In this document: positions 1 through 8,650 of the stretch, piece by piece
How positions within the stretch are numbered: the stretch's first letter is position 1
Layout of the letters: each line of letters starts with the position of its first letter
Origin: Gammaproteobacteria bacterium
Lineage (GTDB): Bacteria > Pseudomonadota > Gammaproteobacteria > RBG-16-57-12
Assembly (NCBI GenBank): GCA_022712945.1
Contig: JAFLJP010000045.1
Location: forward strand, 1-49,292
Direction of reading: 5' to 3'
DNA length: 49,292 nucleotides
The notes under the pieces: generated by a model
What the model was told of the DNA's origin: nothing
Databases searched by the model: none
Seen by the model: only the letters and a program-made list of their open reading frames with translations
Made by a program: the position numbers and the translations under genes

Positions 1-60
1 CTTTCTTTTTTTGTCATCAAGCGCTAATAAACCCGCTGCTCTGTGGGATTTTGCAAGAGG

Positions 61-140
61 CTCTTACTTGTCTTTTTACCCACCCTATCTAGGCCGGTAT
101 TCGTTGCGTAGCTCACTATACGTCCAATACCGGCCTAATA
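61..140 (-). repeat. Copy 1 of a palindromic intergenic repeat
   Basis: This stretch downstream of gpsA carries a perfect 12-bp inverted repeat (90–101 with 126–137, arm TAGGCCGGTATT) around a 24-base loop. A near-identical element in the opposite orientation lies at about 37522–37607. The shared part covers the hairpin plus a flank that reads, in the copy 2 orientation, as a GGGTGGG-like run, an A-rich run and ACAAGTAAGAGC. Shared flanks beyond the palindrome make this a dispersed repeat rather than two unrelated terminators. It lacks a clean T-tract after the stem. Confidence 0.75.
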
Positions 141-175
141 ACGGCACCTGAATTCTTCTACATCCCTAAGCCTGA

Positions 176-1204
176 TTAATGCTCAGAGGTGGGGCTGCGT
201 TCCAGCAGGCTCTGCACCGCTTCTCTGGGGTTTAACCCCTCGTAGAGCACGCGGTACACCTGCGCAGTAATCGGCATATCAATCTTGTATTCTGCCGCCA
301 GCGCATACACCTCTTTTGCCGCTTGCGCGCCTTCAACCACTTGTTGAATCTCATCCATCGCCTGTTGCCAACTTTTCCCCTGGCCTAATGCCAAGCCAAA
401 ACGGCGGTTACGCGATTGATTGTCACTGCAAGTCAGCACTAAATCACCCAGCCCGGCCAGCCCCATGAAGGTTTCAGGTTGACCGCCTGCGGCGATACCC
501 AGACGCATCATTTCGGCCAAACCCCGGGTAATTAATGCCGCACGAGTATTGGCATTGTAGCCCAGCCCATCGGCAATACCGGCGGCAATGGCCAGTACAT
601 TTTTAGTTGCCCCACCAATCTCGACACCGACAATATCTTTATTGGTATAAGCCCGGAAATTGCCTTTATGTAGATAACGGGCAAAATCACTGGCAAACAC
701 CTGATCTGTGGAGGCCACGGTAACCGCCGTGGGTAGGTCTTGCGCTACCTCTTTGGCAAAAGAGGGGCCGGAGACCAAAGCGCAAGGACGATCCCCCAGC
801 ACTTCTGCAAAAACAGAGTGCATCAATTTATGTGAGCCCCCTTCAAGCCCTTTGGTGGCCCAGGCGATGCGTATATTTTTGTGTAGGTAGGGGGCAAGCT
901 GTTTAAGGCAATCACGAAAGGCGTGGCTGGGAACGGCAATTAAAACATCCTTTACCTGATCAATCACCGTGGCGTAATCGACCACCACGTACAATTGATC
1001 CGGGAAAGAGGTATCGGGCAGGTAACGCAAATTACAGCGCTGCTCTCGCATATCTTCGGCGTGCTGTGCATTATGCGACCAAAGATAGGTTGTATGGTCA
1101 TTACGAGCCAGCAGCATGGCCAGCGCCGTTCCCCAGGAGCCGGCACCCAGCACCAGCACACTGTCAGCCCCTTTTTGAGTTGATGGCGACTGATCAGAGC
1201 CCAT
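176..1204 (-). CDS. gpsA: NAD(P)H-dependent glycerol-3-phosphate dehydrogenase
   Basis: This cytosolic enzyme reduces dihydroxyacetone phosphate to sn-glycerol 3-phosphate for phospholipid synthesis. The N-terminal Rossmann motif (VLGAGSWGTALA) is followed by GpsA signatures: ATKGLE, VSGPSFAKEVA, the catalytic-lysine region GATKNVLAIAAG and the C-terminal VVEGAQAAKEV. I place the start at the ATG at 1204 (342 aa, usual family length), 4 bases beyond the secB stop. The open frame runs on to 1294, but that extension is basic, lacks family motifs and overlaps secB. An ATG at 1222 is a second choice. It is the last gene of a rhodanese–grxC–secB–gpsA run. Confidence 0.97.
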   Translation of the reverse strand: MGSDQSPSTQKGADSVLVLGAGSWGTALAMLLARNDHTTYLWSHNAQHAEDMREQRCNLRYLPDTSFPDQLYVVVDYATVIDQVKDVLIAVPSHAFRDCLKQLAPYLHKNIRIAWATKGLEGGSHKLMHSVFAEVLGDRPCALVSGPSFAKEVAQDLPTAVTVASTDQVFASDFARYLHKGNFRAYTNKDIVGVEIGGATKNVLAIAAGIADGLGYNANTRAALITRGLAEMMRLGIAAGGQPETFMGLAGLGDLVLTCSDNQSRNRRFGLALGQGKSWQQAMDEIQQVVEGAQAAKEVYALAAEYKIDMPITAQVYRVLYEGLNPREAVQSLLERSPTSEH

Positions 1205-1208
1205 GGGT

Positions 1209-1697
1209 TTAATGCACTGCATCAGAAGGTGTTTGACCCTGCTCTTCTTTAGCTTTGGCTTGCTGCGCCTGATGTTGCGCGTAGATCGCTTCAAAGTTAA
1301 CCGGTGCTAGCAGTAGTTGCGGAAAGCCACCTTTACTGACAACTTCAGCCACCGCTTCGCGGCCAAATGGAAAGAGAATATTGGGGCATGCAGTGGCGGT
1401 AACACGCCCTTTTTCAGCGTCAGTTAACCCTTTGATGGTGAAAATACCGGCTTGCTGTATTTCAGTGAGATAGGCCACCTGTTCGCCCAATTTCACCGTT
1501 ATGGTTAACCGCAGCACCACTTCAATCACATCATCTGCGATGGTTTTGCTGGCGGTGTTGATCTCCATATTGACTTCAGGCTCCCACTTTTTGGTGAAAA
1601 TTTCCGGGCTTGCGGGGGATTCAAACGACACATCTTTCAAGTAGACTTTTTGAATTGCAAATTGACCCTGTGCAGCGCCAGCATTTTGTTCAGACAT
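1209..1697 (-). CDS. secB: Protein-export chaperone SecB
   Basis: SecB is a homotetrameric cytosolic chaperone that holds preproteins unfolded and passes them to SecA. The 162-residue product has the family layout: an N-terminal beta strand region (FAIQKVYLKDVSFESP), a central sheet (VVLRLTITVK) and the conserved CPNILFPFGREAVAEVV segment followed by GGFPQLLLAPVNFEAIY. The acidic, glutamine-rich tail is typical. AAAGGAAA precedes the ATG at a good distance. It lies between grxC and gpsA with short spacers, probably in one transcript. Confidence 0.97.
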   Translation of the reverse strand: MSEQNAGAAQGQFAIQKVYLKDVSFESPASPEIFTKKWEPEVNMEINTASKTIADDVIEVVLRLTITVKLGEQVAYLTEIQQAGIFTIKGLTDAEKGRVTATACPNILFPFGREAVAEVVSKGGFPQLLLAPVNFEAIYAQHQAQQAKAKEEQGQTPSDAVH

Positions 1698-1716
1698 CAG
1701 ATTTCCTTTTTAGTGT

Positions 1717-1974
1717 TTAGCTCAAACCCAACAAGGCATTCAGCTGCCCTTTGTGTTCGAGGGCATGCATTTCATCACAGCCACCAATCGGCTGCCCGTT
1801 AATTAAAATTTGTGGCACCGTCTCGCCGCCACTCAGTTGTATCATTTTGTTGTACGACACCGCATCATTTGCCACATTAATCCAACGATAGTCGAGCCCT
1901 TTGCGATCCAGCAGCTCTCTGGCACGCACACAGTACGAGCATGACATGGTGCCGTACATTTCAACGTCAGGCAC
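1717..1974 (-). CDS. grxC: Glutaredoxin 3 (GrxC)
   Basis: This is a small dithiol glutaredoxin that reduces disulfides and glutathione mixed disulfides. The redox centre is CSYC (family form CPYC), followed by the cis-proline segment TVPQILING and the glutathione-binding GGCDEMHALE. I choose a GTG start at 1974 (85 aa). An AGGA-like ribosome site lies just upstream, and translation would begin right after the usual family N-terminus. The frame is open back to 2010 but that would overlap the rhodanese gene by 44 bases. With GTG the two genes overlap by 8 bases. The Ser in place of Pro in the active site is a mild variant. Confidence 0.93.
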   Translation of the reverse strand: MPDVEMYGTMSCSYCVRARELLDRKGLDYRWINVANDAVSYNKMIQLSGGETVPQILINGQPIGGCDEMHALEHKGQLNALLGLS

Positions 1975-2407
1975 GCTTGCTTTTTCCTTTTGCAACCGGG
2001 TATTTATCATGCTGCCATGCCATCAAACCACCGGCCAGCGCGCAAACATTGGTAAAGCCCTCTTTTCGCAGTGTGCTGCACGCCCCTTTTGCCCGTGCGC
2101 CACTTTTACAGATAACAACTATCTGGCGCTCTTTATTGTCACCCAGCTCATCAAGGCGTTTGCTCAAATAGGCCAAGGGGATATTAATTGAATTGACTAT
2201 GTGGCCATCAATAAACTCATTTTCAGAGCGCACATCCAATACCAGGGTCTCATCATCGTTGATCAATTTTACAATTTCTGCCGGTTTTAGTTCGGCAAAA
2301 CCGCGTACCGAGGGGGCAACAACACCCCATAACAACATCAAAAACAGTACCAGAAAGGTGATGCTCAGCATCCACTCGGCCAGTAAAAATGAAAAAAACT
2401 CCTGCAT
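1967..2407 (-). CDS. Membrane-anchored rhodanese-like protein (YibN type)
   Basis: A single N-terminal transmembrane helix (about residues 9–30, hydrophobic with Leu/Phe) is followed by a rhodanese domain. CH2A- and CH2B-like segments are VLDVRSENEFIDGHI and GGLMAWQ. The presumed catalytic cysteine lies in CKSGARA. The sulfurtransferase domain may face either side of the inner membrane; I cannot tell which. Linkage upstream of grxC, secB and gpsA matches yibN in Enterobacteria. Its physiological sulfur donor and acceptor are unknown. Confidence 0.92.
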   Translation of the reverse strand: MQEFFSFLLAEWMLSITFLVLFLMLLWGVVAPSVRGFAELKPAEIVKLINDDETLVLDVRSENEFIDGHIVNSINIPLAYLSKRLDELGDNKERQIVVICKSGARAKGACSTLRKEGFTNVCALAGGLMAWQHDKYPVAKGKSKRA

Positions 2408-2504
2408 ATCAATACCTTTAAAATAAATTCAACCATCCATGAAACATCATGAACCGCATTACAAAAAACTGTTATGAAGCCTTTTTATAGCTTCCTTATG
2501 AGAT

Positions 2505-2852
2505 TTACTCTCCGCAGAACACTTCACGCATGACATCAATCAATCGCAACGTGCCTTCATCACGAACGCGGTAATAAACTTTATTTGCCTGTCGCTCGGT
2601 CATTAAAATTCCCTTGCCACGCATAATCGCCAAATGCTGTGAAATATTGCTCTGGGAGGTTCCCACTGCCTCGACAATATCCTGAACACTGATTGCCTGA
2701 TCACCCAGGATACAGAGAATTTTCAAGCGAAGAGGGTGTGACAACACCTTAAGCGACCTTGCCGCACGATTAATATCACCATCTAAAATGGGAAGTATAT
2801 AGGGGCGGTTTCCCGGTTGTGATTTATCCACACTCATTACTGCATTCACCAT
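2505..2852 (-). CDS. ArsR/SmtB-family winged-helix transcriptional regulator
   Basis: This is a 115-residue DNA-binding protein with the ArsR core: ARSLKVLSHPLRLKILCIL, the recognition region VGTSQSNISQHLAIMRGKGIL and the wing RQANKVYYRVRDE. The canonical ELCVC metal site on helix 3 is absent; the matching segment is AISVQDIV. Cysteines are only at CIL and the C-terminal FCGE. It may therefore sense something other than As/Cd/Zn, such as redox state or a sulfur species; that is inference. Start choice is ambiguous between 2852 and an internal Met at residue 6. It is divergent from gpmI and about 100 bases upstream of the rhodanese gene. Confidence 0.88.
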   Translation of the reverse strand: MVNAVMSVDKSQPGNRPYILPILDGDINRAARSLKVLSHPLRLKILCILGDQAISVQDIVEAVGTSQSNISQHLAIMRGKGILMTERQANKVYYRVRDEGTLRLIDVMREVFCGE

Positions 2853-3179
2853 TACGGTTGTTCACTACACCACAAACAGATTGCCATAGCCGAGAACTCC
2901 CAAAATCTATACAATATGCCATGAGGTCTTCAGCACGAAGGTTCTTTTTGCTTCCAGCAGGGAGAATATGAATCGTGCAAAAGCTTCAATATTAGAATTA
3001 TCTAACAAAAAGCCACCGTAGGGAACCTCTGAACAGATCATGAGTAAGAATCTTAAGCCGGAATATGCCAATAACCTTGTTATGCATTTGAATATATCCG
3101 CTCTTGCCCAGAGATTGATTCAGGTAACAGCGCAGAAAATCAGCCACTGAACCCAACCAAATTAGATACACGGAAAAAC
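2853..3179. other. Intergenic region between the divergent arsR-type gene and gpmI
   Basis: This 327-base gap must hold promoters for both flanking genes. I see no convincing open frame, RNA gene, strong palindrome or consensus promoter pair that I would defend. Confidence 0.5.
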
Positions 3180-4736
3180 ATGTCAAATAACATCAAACCC
3201 ACGACCCTGATTATCCTCGATGGCTGGGGATATAGCGAAAGCAAAGAATCAAACGCCATTGCTGCAGCCAAAACACCGGTGTGGGACAAGCTATGGAATG
3301 AACGGCCACATACTCTGATCAAAGGCTCAGGGTCATCCGTTGGCCTGCCAAACGACCAAATGGGCAACTCGGAAGTTGGGCACCTCAATTTGGGCGCTGG
3401 CCGCGTAGTTTATCAAGAAATCACCCGCGTTAGCCGCGCCATTCGTACCGGTTCATTTTTTAACAACCAGACCCTCACCGAAGCCGTTGATGCGGCTGTT
3501 AACAACGGCAAAGCCGTGCACATATTGGGGCTGCTCTCGCCCGGCGGTGTGCACAGCCATGAAGAGCACATTCTGGCAATGGCAGAGCTGGCGGTACAGC
3601 GGGGCGCTAAAAAAGTCTATTTACACGCATTTTTGGATGGTCGCGACACACCACCCAAAAGTGCCGAACACTCCATCAAAATGATGGATGAAACCTTTGC
3701 CCGCCTGGGCAAAGGACGTATCGCCTCCGTTATTGGCCGCTACTACGCCATGGATCGTGACCACCGCTGGCCGCGTATTCAATCCGCCTATGATTTGATT
3801 ACCCAGGGAAAAGCAGAGTATCAGTCGACGGATGCCACCAGCGCCCTGAGTGCCGCCTATGAGAGAGGCGAAACCGATGAGTTTGTTAAGGCAACCTGTA
3901 TCGTGCCCGAGGGTGAAACAGCGGTAAAAATGGAAGATGGCGATACGCTGGTCTTCATGAACTACCGCTCTGACCGGGCGCGCCAGGTCACCCGACCCTT
4001 CATTGAGGCGGAATTTGACAGCTTTGTCCGCGAACACAACCCCAAGCTTGGACGTTTTGTTTCGCTCACCGAATACCATGCTGATTTTGAGGTGGATGTT
4101 GCCTTCCCACCAGAGCGCCTGACCAATGTGTTTGGTGAGTATCTCTCCAATCAGGGCCTGCATCAGTTACGCATTGCCGAAACAGAAAAGTATGCCCACG
4201 TGACCTTCTTCTTCAATGGCGGTCGTGATGAGCCCTTCCCGGGTGAAGAGCGAATTTTGATCAAATCACCGGATGTGGCAACCTACGATTTGCAACCGGA
4301 GATGAGCGCACCAAAACTGACAGATAAATTTATCGAAGCGGTTAAGGCAGACAAATACGATGTCATTATCTGCAATTTCGCTAACCCCGACATGGTGGGG
4401 CATACCGGTGACTTTGATGCCACGGTAAAAGCGATCGAGGCACTTGATACCGCGCTTGGGCGTATTATCCCGGTGCTGGAGCAGGCGGGTGGTGAAACGC
4501 TGATCACCGCCGACCATGGCAATGCCGAACAGATGATGGGCATTGGCACCGGCCAACCGCACACCGCACACACCATGAACCCGGTGCCGTTAATCTACGT
4601 TGGCCATCGCCATCTCACACTATCCAATGAAGATGGTGCACTCTCCGATATTGCACCCACCATGATTGACCTTATGGGCAGAGAGCTACCTTCCGAAATG
4701 GGTGGTCGCTCCCTGGTGAAATTCACCTCGGACTAA
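3180..4736 (+). CDS. gpmI: 2,3-bisphosphoglycerate-independent phosphoglycerate mutase
   Basis: This Mn-dependent enzyme interconverts 3- and 2-phosphoglycerate in glycolysis and gluconeogenesis. The 518-residue product is full length. The N-terminal metal site LIILDGWG is followed by the phosphoserine motif [13 protein letters not shown] (nucleophilic Ser). Further family segments are [11 protein letters not shown], the substrate-binding [24 protein letters not shown], the C-terminal metal site ITADHGNAE and [10 protein letters not shown]. It starts a plus-strand block with envC, ctpA and a polysaccharide deacetylase, the same order as gpmI–envC–yibQ in E. coli. Confidence 0.98.
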   Translation: MSNNIKPTTLIILDGWGYSESKESNAIAAAKTPVWDKLWNERPHTLIKGSGSSVGLPNDQMGNSEVGHLNLGAGRVVYQEITRVSRAIRTGSFFNNQTLTEAVDAAVNNGKAVHILGLLSPGGVHSHEEHILAMAELAVQRGAKKVYLHAFLDGRDTPPKSAEHSIKMMDETFARLGKGRIASVIGRYYAMDRDHRWPRIQSAYDLITQGKAEYQSTDATSALSAAYERGETDEFVKATCIVPEGETAVKMEDGDTLVFMNYRSDRARQVTRPFIEAEFDSFVREHNPKLGRFVSLTEYHADFEVDVAFPPERLTNVFGEYLSNQGLHQLRIAETEKYAHVTFFFNGGRDEPFPGEERILIKSPDVATYDLQPEMSAPKLTDKFIEAVKADKYDVIICNFANPDMVGHTGDFDATVKAIEALDTALGRIIPVLEQAGGETLITADHGNAEQMMGIGTGQPHTAHTMNPVPLIYVGHRHLTLSNEDGALSDIAPTMIDLMGRELPSEMGGRSLVKFTSD

Positions 4737-4745
4737 TCCCAACTT

Positions 4746-5921
4746 GTGATGAAATTTTTCACGTTGTCGAAGCCAATCTCCCAGCATCTGCTTGTGCTGG
4801 CATTGGCTGTGTTGCTTATATTGCTACCGTTAACCGTGACCGCCAATAGTGATGAGAAAAACCGCCTTAAGCAGATTCAAACCGAAATAAAAAAACTGCG
4901 CCGTGAGGTAGATGAAACACGTGAAACACGCAAAACGACGCAACAGCAGCTGGGCCGTATCGAAAAACAGATCGGTTCACTGCACCAAGACCTTCGTAAA
5001 ACCCAACAGCAAAAAGAACAAGAACAACAAAAAATCGATCGCTTAAACCAGCAACAGGCAGCATCCAAAACACGCTCAAACAAACACCTGTCGGTACTCA
5101 AAGAACTAATACAATTACGCCACCGACAAGGGGAACAGGGGCAACTAAAGCTTCTTCTCAGCCAACAAAATATCAATGCTATTGGCCGTAACAGCCACTA
5201 TTTACGCCACTTCAATGCGGCTCAGCTTGAGACCATTAACACCCTGAATAACGAACTGACAAACCTTCAAGCACTCGAACAACAAGGGCGCGAGCGCCAA
5301 CAACAGCTGACAAAAACAGAGCAACAGCTCAACAAACAGCAACAACAGCTCAACCGGGAACAGCAACAACGCAAGCAACTGCTCAGCAGCATTAACGCCC
5401 AACTGCGCAGCAAAGAGTCTCAACTGCGCCAGCTACTTGAAAACGCCAAGGCACTTGAACAGCTCATTCAACAGATTAAACCCCAGGATAAACAACGCCT
5501 CACCCAGAGCAGCAAATTCTCCACCCTAAAGGGGAAACTCCCCTGGCCGACTAACGGTAAACTGAGCGCTAAATTTGGTCAGCCCCGTCACCTTGGCAAA
5601 CTCAATTGGGAGGGTGTTGTTATCGATGCCCCCATGGGCAATAACGTGCGGGCGGTGGCCGATGGGAACGTGGTCTTTGCCGACTGGATTCGTGGCTATG
5701 GATTACTGTTGATTATTGATCATGGTCAGGAGTACCTCACGCTCTATGGGCAAAATCAATCACTGAACAAACAGGTTGGTGATACGGTCGAACAGAACGA
5801 AGTCATTTCCACCGTCGGTAACAGTGGAGGCAATAGCACGCCAGGGCTCTATTTTGAGCTTCGCAAAAAGGGAAAACCGATCAACCCCCAGCGCTGGTGT
5901 CGTGGTTCTCGTCCCGGTTAG
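4746..5921 (+). CDS. envC: EnvC-like murein hydrolase activator (coiled coil plus LytM domain)
   Basis: A signal peptide or signal anchor (residues 10–33) leads to a long glutamine-rich coiled coil (about 35–250) and a C-terminal M23/LytM domain (about 265–390). The LytM fold motifs are recognisable (VRAVADGNVVFADW, IDHGQEYLTLYG, GNSGGNSTPGLYFELR). The usual metal-ligand His residues of active M23 peptidases are largely replaced: the first site reads KLNWEGVVID and the last reads LYFELR instead of HLHFE. This matches E. coli EnvC, which does not cut peptidoglycan but activates amidases AmiA/B at the septum in concert with FtsEX. It starts 9 bases after gpmI. Confidence 0.93.
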   Translation: MMKFFTLSKPISQHLLVLALAVLLILLPLTVTANSDEKNRLKQIQTEIKKLRREVDETRETRKTTQQQLGRIEKQIGSLHQDLRKTQQQKEQEQQKIDRLNQQQAASKTRSNKHLSVLKELIQLRHRQGEQGQLKLLLSQQNINAIGRNSHYLRHFNAAQLETINTLNNELTNLQALEQQGRERQQQLTKTEQQLNKQQQQLNREQQQRKQLLSSINAQLRSKESQLRQLLENAKALEQLIQQIKPQDKQRLTQSSKFSTLKGKLPWPTNGKLSAKFGQPRHLGKLNWEGVVIDAPMGNNVRAVADGNVVFADWIRGYGLLLIIDHGQEYLTLYGQNQSLNKQVGDTVEQNEVISTVGNSGGNSTPGLYFELRKKGKPINPQRWCRGSRPG

Positions 5922-5940
5922 GGGGCTGTAAAAAGTGTTA

Positions 5941-5964
5941 ATTATGGTGACTTACTGCCATAAT
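5941..5964. promoter_or_regulatory. Short inverted repeat upstream of ctpA
   Basis: ATTATGG (5941–5947) is mirrored by CCATAAT (5958–5964) across 10 bases in the 88-base gap between envC and ctpA. It could be an operator or a small hairpin; no T-run follows, so it is unlikely to be a terminator. Seven-base arms alone are weak evidence. Confidence 0.3.
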
Positions 5965-6009
5965 CAGAGGCATACCTTCATCAATGGGTAGCAAAAGGCT
6001 GACTAAAAA

Positions 6010-7341
6010 ATGAAACTATTTTCTCGCAACATACTGGTATTGAGCCTAGGAATCACCCTCGGTGTCTCGCTCTCTATCGGTCAAGGTGTCTTCGCCAACC
6101 GTGATAGCGCAGAAGCGACCCTTCCTCTCGATGAACTGCGCAACTTCACCCAGGTATTCTCACGAATCAAAGCCGACTATGTTGAGCCTGTCGATGATAA
6201 AACCCTGCTGGAAAATGCCATTCGTGGCATGGTCTCCGGGCTAGACCCACACTCCAGCTACCTCGACACCAGCGACTATCACGACCTGCAAGTGGGCACC
6301 ACCGGGGAATTTGGTGGCCTGGGCATTGAGGTCAGCATGGAAGATGGTTTTGTTAAAGTCATCAGCCCGATTGATGACACCCCGGCACAACGTGCGGGAG
6401 TTGAAGCGGGCGACCTGATCATTCGACTGGATGAGACCCCCATCAAAGGGTTAACACTACGCGATGCGGTCAATTTGATGCGCGGCGAAGTGGGCACCGA
6501 CATTCTCCTGACCATCGTTCGCGAAGGTGCAGAAAAACCCCTAAAAATCACCATCACCCGCGACAAGATAAAAGTTAAAAGTGTTAAGTTCCGCCTGATT
6601 GAACCTAACATTGGCTATGTGCGCATTACCCAATTCCAGCAACGCACCGGAGAGAACCTGCTTGAAGCCATCGACTCATTGGCAGAAGAGAATGACAACG
6701 CCCTGGGTGGCATGATTCTGGATCTTCGCAATAATCCGGGTGGCGTGCTCAGTGCCGCAGTGGATGTATCAGATGCCTTCCTTGAGAAAGGTTTAATCGT
6801 CTACACCGAAGGGCGTATCAAGAACTCTGAAATGACCTTCAATGCCCGTCCGGGTGATGAAATTGATGGTGCACCCCTGATCGTACTTGTCAATGAAGGC
6901 TCAGCATCTGCATCCGAAATTGTTGCCGGTGCACTGCAAGACCACAAACGGGCATTGATCATCGGCAACAAGACCTTTGGTAAAGGCTCGGTACAGACCA
7001 TTCTGCCACTGGGTCGCGACAGTGCCATAAAACTGACCACCGCACGCTACTTCACCCCGGCAGGACGTTCAATTCAGGCCGAAGGGATTGTGCCCGACAT
7101 TGTGCTGGATCATATCAAGGTCAGCTCGGTTAACAACAAACCGGCTCATTCACTGAAAGAGGCCGACCTTAGCGGCCATCTGAGCAATGGTCGCCAGGAA
7201 AATGAAGAGCAAAAAGACTCAAAAGCGAATGAGAACGAAGAGCAGGGCCATGCCGATCAACGCGCCAAGCTCGCAAAACAGGATTATCAGCTCTACGAGG
7301 CCGTCAATATGCTCAAAGGCCTGATGATTCTGCAGCGCTAA
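6010..7341 (+). CDS. ctpA: Carboxy-terminal processing protease (S41 family, PDZ domain)
   Basis: This exported serine protease has an N-terminal signal sequence (residues 1–28), the LRNFTQVFSRIKADYVEPVDD segment, a PDZ domain (about 95–180, with the GLGIEV carboxylate loop) and an S41 catalytic domain. The Ser–Lys dyad is visible: nucleophile in GSASASEIVAGAL and lysine in FGKGSVQTILPL. The charged tail after about residue 370 (KADLSGH to KLAKQDYQ) is variable in the family. CtpA proteins trim or degrade periplasmic proteins, including peptidoglycan hydrolases, in keeping with the neighbouring envC. The deacetylase gene follows with almost no gap. Confidence 0.96.
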   Translation: MKLFSRNILVLSLGITLGVSLSIGQGVFANRDSAEATLPLDELRNFTQVFSRIKADYVEPVDDKTLLENAIRGMVSGLDPHSSYLDTSDYHDLQVGTTGEFGGLGIEVSMEDGFVKVISPIDDTPAQRAGVEAGDLIIRLDETPIKGLTLRDAVNLMRGEVGTDILLTIVREGAEKPLKITITRDKIKVKSVKFRLIEPNIGYVRITQFQQRTGENLLEAIDSLAEENDNALGGMILDLRNNPGGVLSAAVDVSDAFLEKGLIVYTEGRIKNSEMTFNARPGDEIDGAPLIVLVNEGSASASEIVAGALQDHKRALIIGNKTFGKGSVQTILPLGRDSAIKLTTARYFTPAGRSIQAEGIVPDIVLDHIKVSSVNNKPAHSLKEADLSGHLSNGRQENEEQKDSKANENEEQGHADQRAKLAKQDYQLYEAVNMLKGLMILQR

Positions 7342-7345
7342 ACCC

Positions 7346-8194
7346 TTGCACTTTCATCGCATTAACGGATGGATTAAACCACTGCTGGTCAGTGGTTTAA
7401 TTATGTTTACATCGGTGGGTAACAGCATTGCCGAATCAGTAGTGCAAGACCCACTACGCCCCAGTATTAGCATTATCATCGATGACATCGGTTATCGGCT
7501 GAAAGCAGGCACCCGCGCTATTCAACTGCCCGGAGCCATCGCCTACGCCTTCCTGCCCCACACCCCTCACGCCATCACCCTGGCAAAGCTGGCCCACAGC
7601 CACAATAAAGAGATTATGTTGCACGCCCCGATGCAAGCCGCAGACGCCGAAAAAAACCGTCTACTTGGCCCCGGCGCACTCACCATGGAGATGAGTGAGC
7701 AACAGATTATCAACACCCTGCAAGCTGATCTCGCCTCAATCCCCCACGTCACCGGCATCAACAACCACATGGGCAGCCTACTGACACGTCACCCGGGCCA
7801 CATGCTGTGGGTGATGCGTGAACTCAATCGACGGGGTGACCTGTTTTTTGTCGACAGCCTCACCTCTAACCAAAGTGTTGCCCGCCAGGTTGCCAACGAG
7901 TTCAGCGTGCCCGCACTACAGCGGGATATTTTCCTCGATCACCTCGCCGACGAAGCACACATCAACCAACAGTTTGATAAATTAATTACCCTGGCTAAAA
8001 GACGTGGCAGCGCAGTTGCCATTGCCCACCCCTATAAAGAAACACTCAATGTACTCGAAAAGCGACTACTTGAACTGGAGTCACTGGAGATCAACCTGAT
8101 CCCGGTCAGCGTCATGATTCAGCAACGGAGAGACCCCCAATGGCAAGCGTCCTTATCCCACTCGCCCAAGGCGGTGAAGAGCTTGAAGCCGTAA
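7346..8194 (+). CDS. Divergent polysaccharide deacetylase family protein (YibQ-like)
   Basis: The product is 282 residues with a signal peptide (about 1–30) and a divergent polysaccharide-deacetylase fold. Typical segments are SIIIDDIGYRLKAG (Asp pair), AYAFLPHTPH, EIMLHAPMQA, GINNHMGSLLT and DLFFVDSLTSNQSVA. Conserved His and Asp suggest a metal-dependent carbohydrate or peptidoglycan-modifying role outside the cytoplasm; the substrate is unknown. The start is a TTG four bases after the ctpA stop. The next ATG (7403) lies inside the signal peptide, so TTG is preferred. The 3' end overlaps the start of a DJ-1-type gene that is then broken. Confidence 0.88.
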   Translation: MHFHRINGWIKPLLVSGLIMFTSVGNSIAESVVQDPLRPSISIIIDDIGYRLKAGTRAIQLPGAIAYAFLPHTPHAITLAKLAHSHNKEIMLHAPMQAADAEKNRLLGPGALTMEMSEQQIINTLQADLASIPHVTGINNHMGSLLTRHPGHMLWVMRELNRRGDLFFVDSLTSNQSVARQVANEFSVPALQRDIFLDHLADEAHINQQFDKLITLAKRRGSAVAIAHPYKETLNVLEKRLLELESLEINLIPVSVMIQQRRDPQWQASLSHSPKAVKSLKP

Positions 8195-8202
8195 CCATTA
8201 TC
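8140..8202 (+). pseudogene. 5' remnant of a DJ-1/PfpI (YajL/ThiJ-like) gene
   Basis: An ATG at 8140, preceded by GGAG about nine bases upstream, opens a frame reading MASVLIPLAQGGEELEAVTI. That is the standard N-terminus of DJ-1/YajL proteins: first strand, then the E of the metal/oxidation site. Family resemblance stops abruptly at about 8200. The frame continues as unrelated residues to a stop near 8280 instead of a further 160 or so residues. It overlaps the end of the deacetylase gene as a translationally coupled gene would. An IS3-type remnant follows directly, so insertion plus deletion is the likely cause. Confidence 0.75.
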
Positions 8203-8640
8203 TTCGTTGTTCATGTGACTCACGCCAACAATTGGATAAAAACAGCTCAAATAACGCACTTCTATGCTTCATTGTCATGAAGGCAATGAAGCCTAGTCCA
8301 AAACCCATACCGGAGCACCAAGATCCAGAGCGACTTTACAGCGAAGTCGGCAAATTAAAGATGGAGCTTGACTGGTTAAAAAAAAGTCAGGGATCAGCCT
8401 GCCATGATTCGGCAGTCGTGGGTAAACAAGGAAGAGGCTGTACCGATGGTGAGTCAGTGTCTATTGGCAGGCGTGTCACATTCCGGTTCGATGTCCGCAA
8501 GCGCCCCCAGTCGGAACGTGTCAACCTCATATGGACAGCTAGAAAAGCGGGGCGGCCAAAAAAAGTATAATAGGTCAATAGCGGGCTTTAATGTTACTCT
8601 GACCCCTATTACTTTACTTCCAAGTTTACTGTGAAAAATG
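8203..8640 (+). mobile_element. Degraded IS3-family insertion sequence remnant
   Basis: One frame (about 8278–8395) encodes RLYSEVGKLKMELDWLKK, the leucine-zipper end typical of IS3-family OrfA. A second frame beginning at the ATG at 8404 reads WVNKEEAVPMVSQCLLAGVS, the start of OrfB, in the overlapping arrangement used by IS3 elements for frameshifting. OrfB loses resemblance after about 8480. The DDE catalytic part, the OrfA helix-turn-helix and any clear terminal repeats are missing. The tail contains a TCTGACCCCTATTA stretch, of a kind I associate with transposon-rich intergenic DNA. It is inactive. Confidence 0.75.
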
Positions 8641-8650
8641 GGCTAACAGG

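Noticed and set aside
4746..5921. EnvC as an active M23 endopeptidase
   Set aside because: The zinc-ligand His residues of the LytM domain are replaced, as in known EnvC activators.
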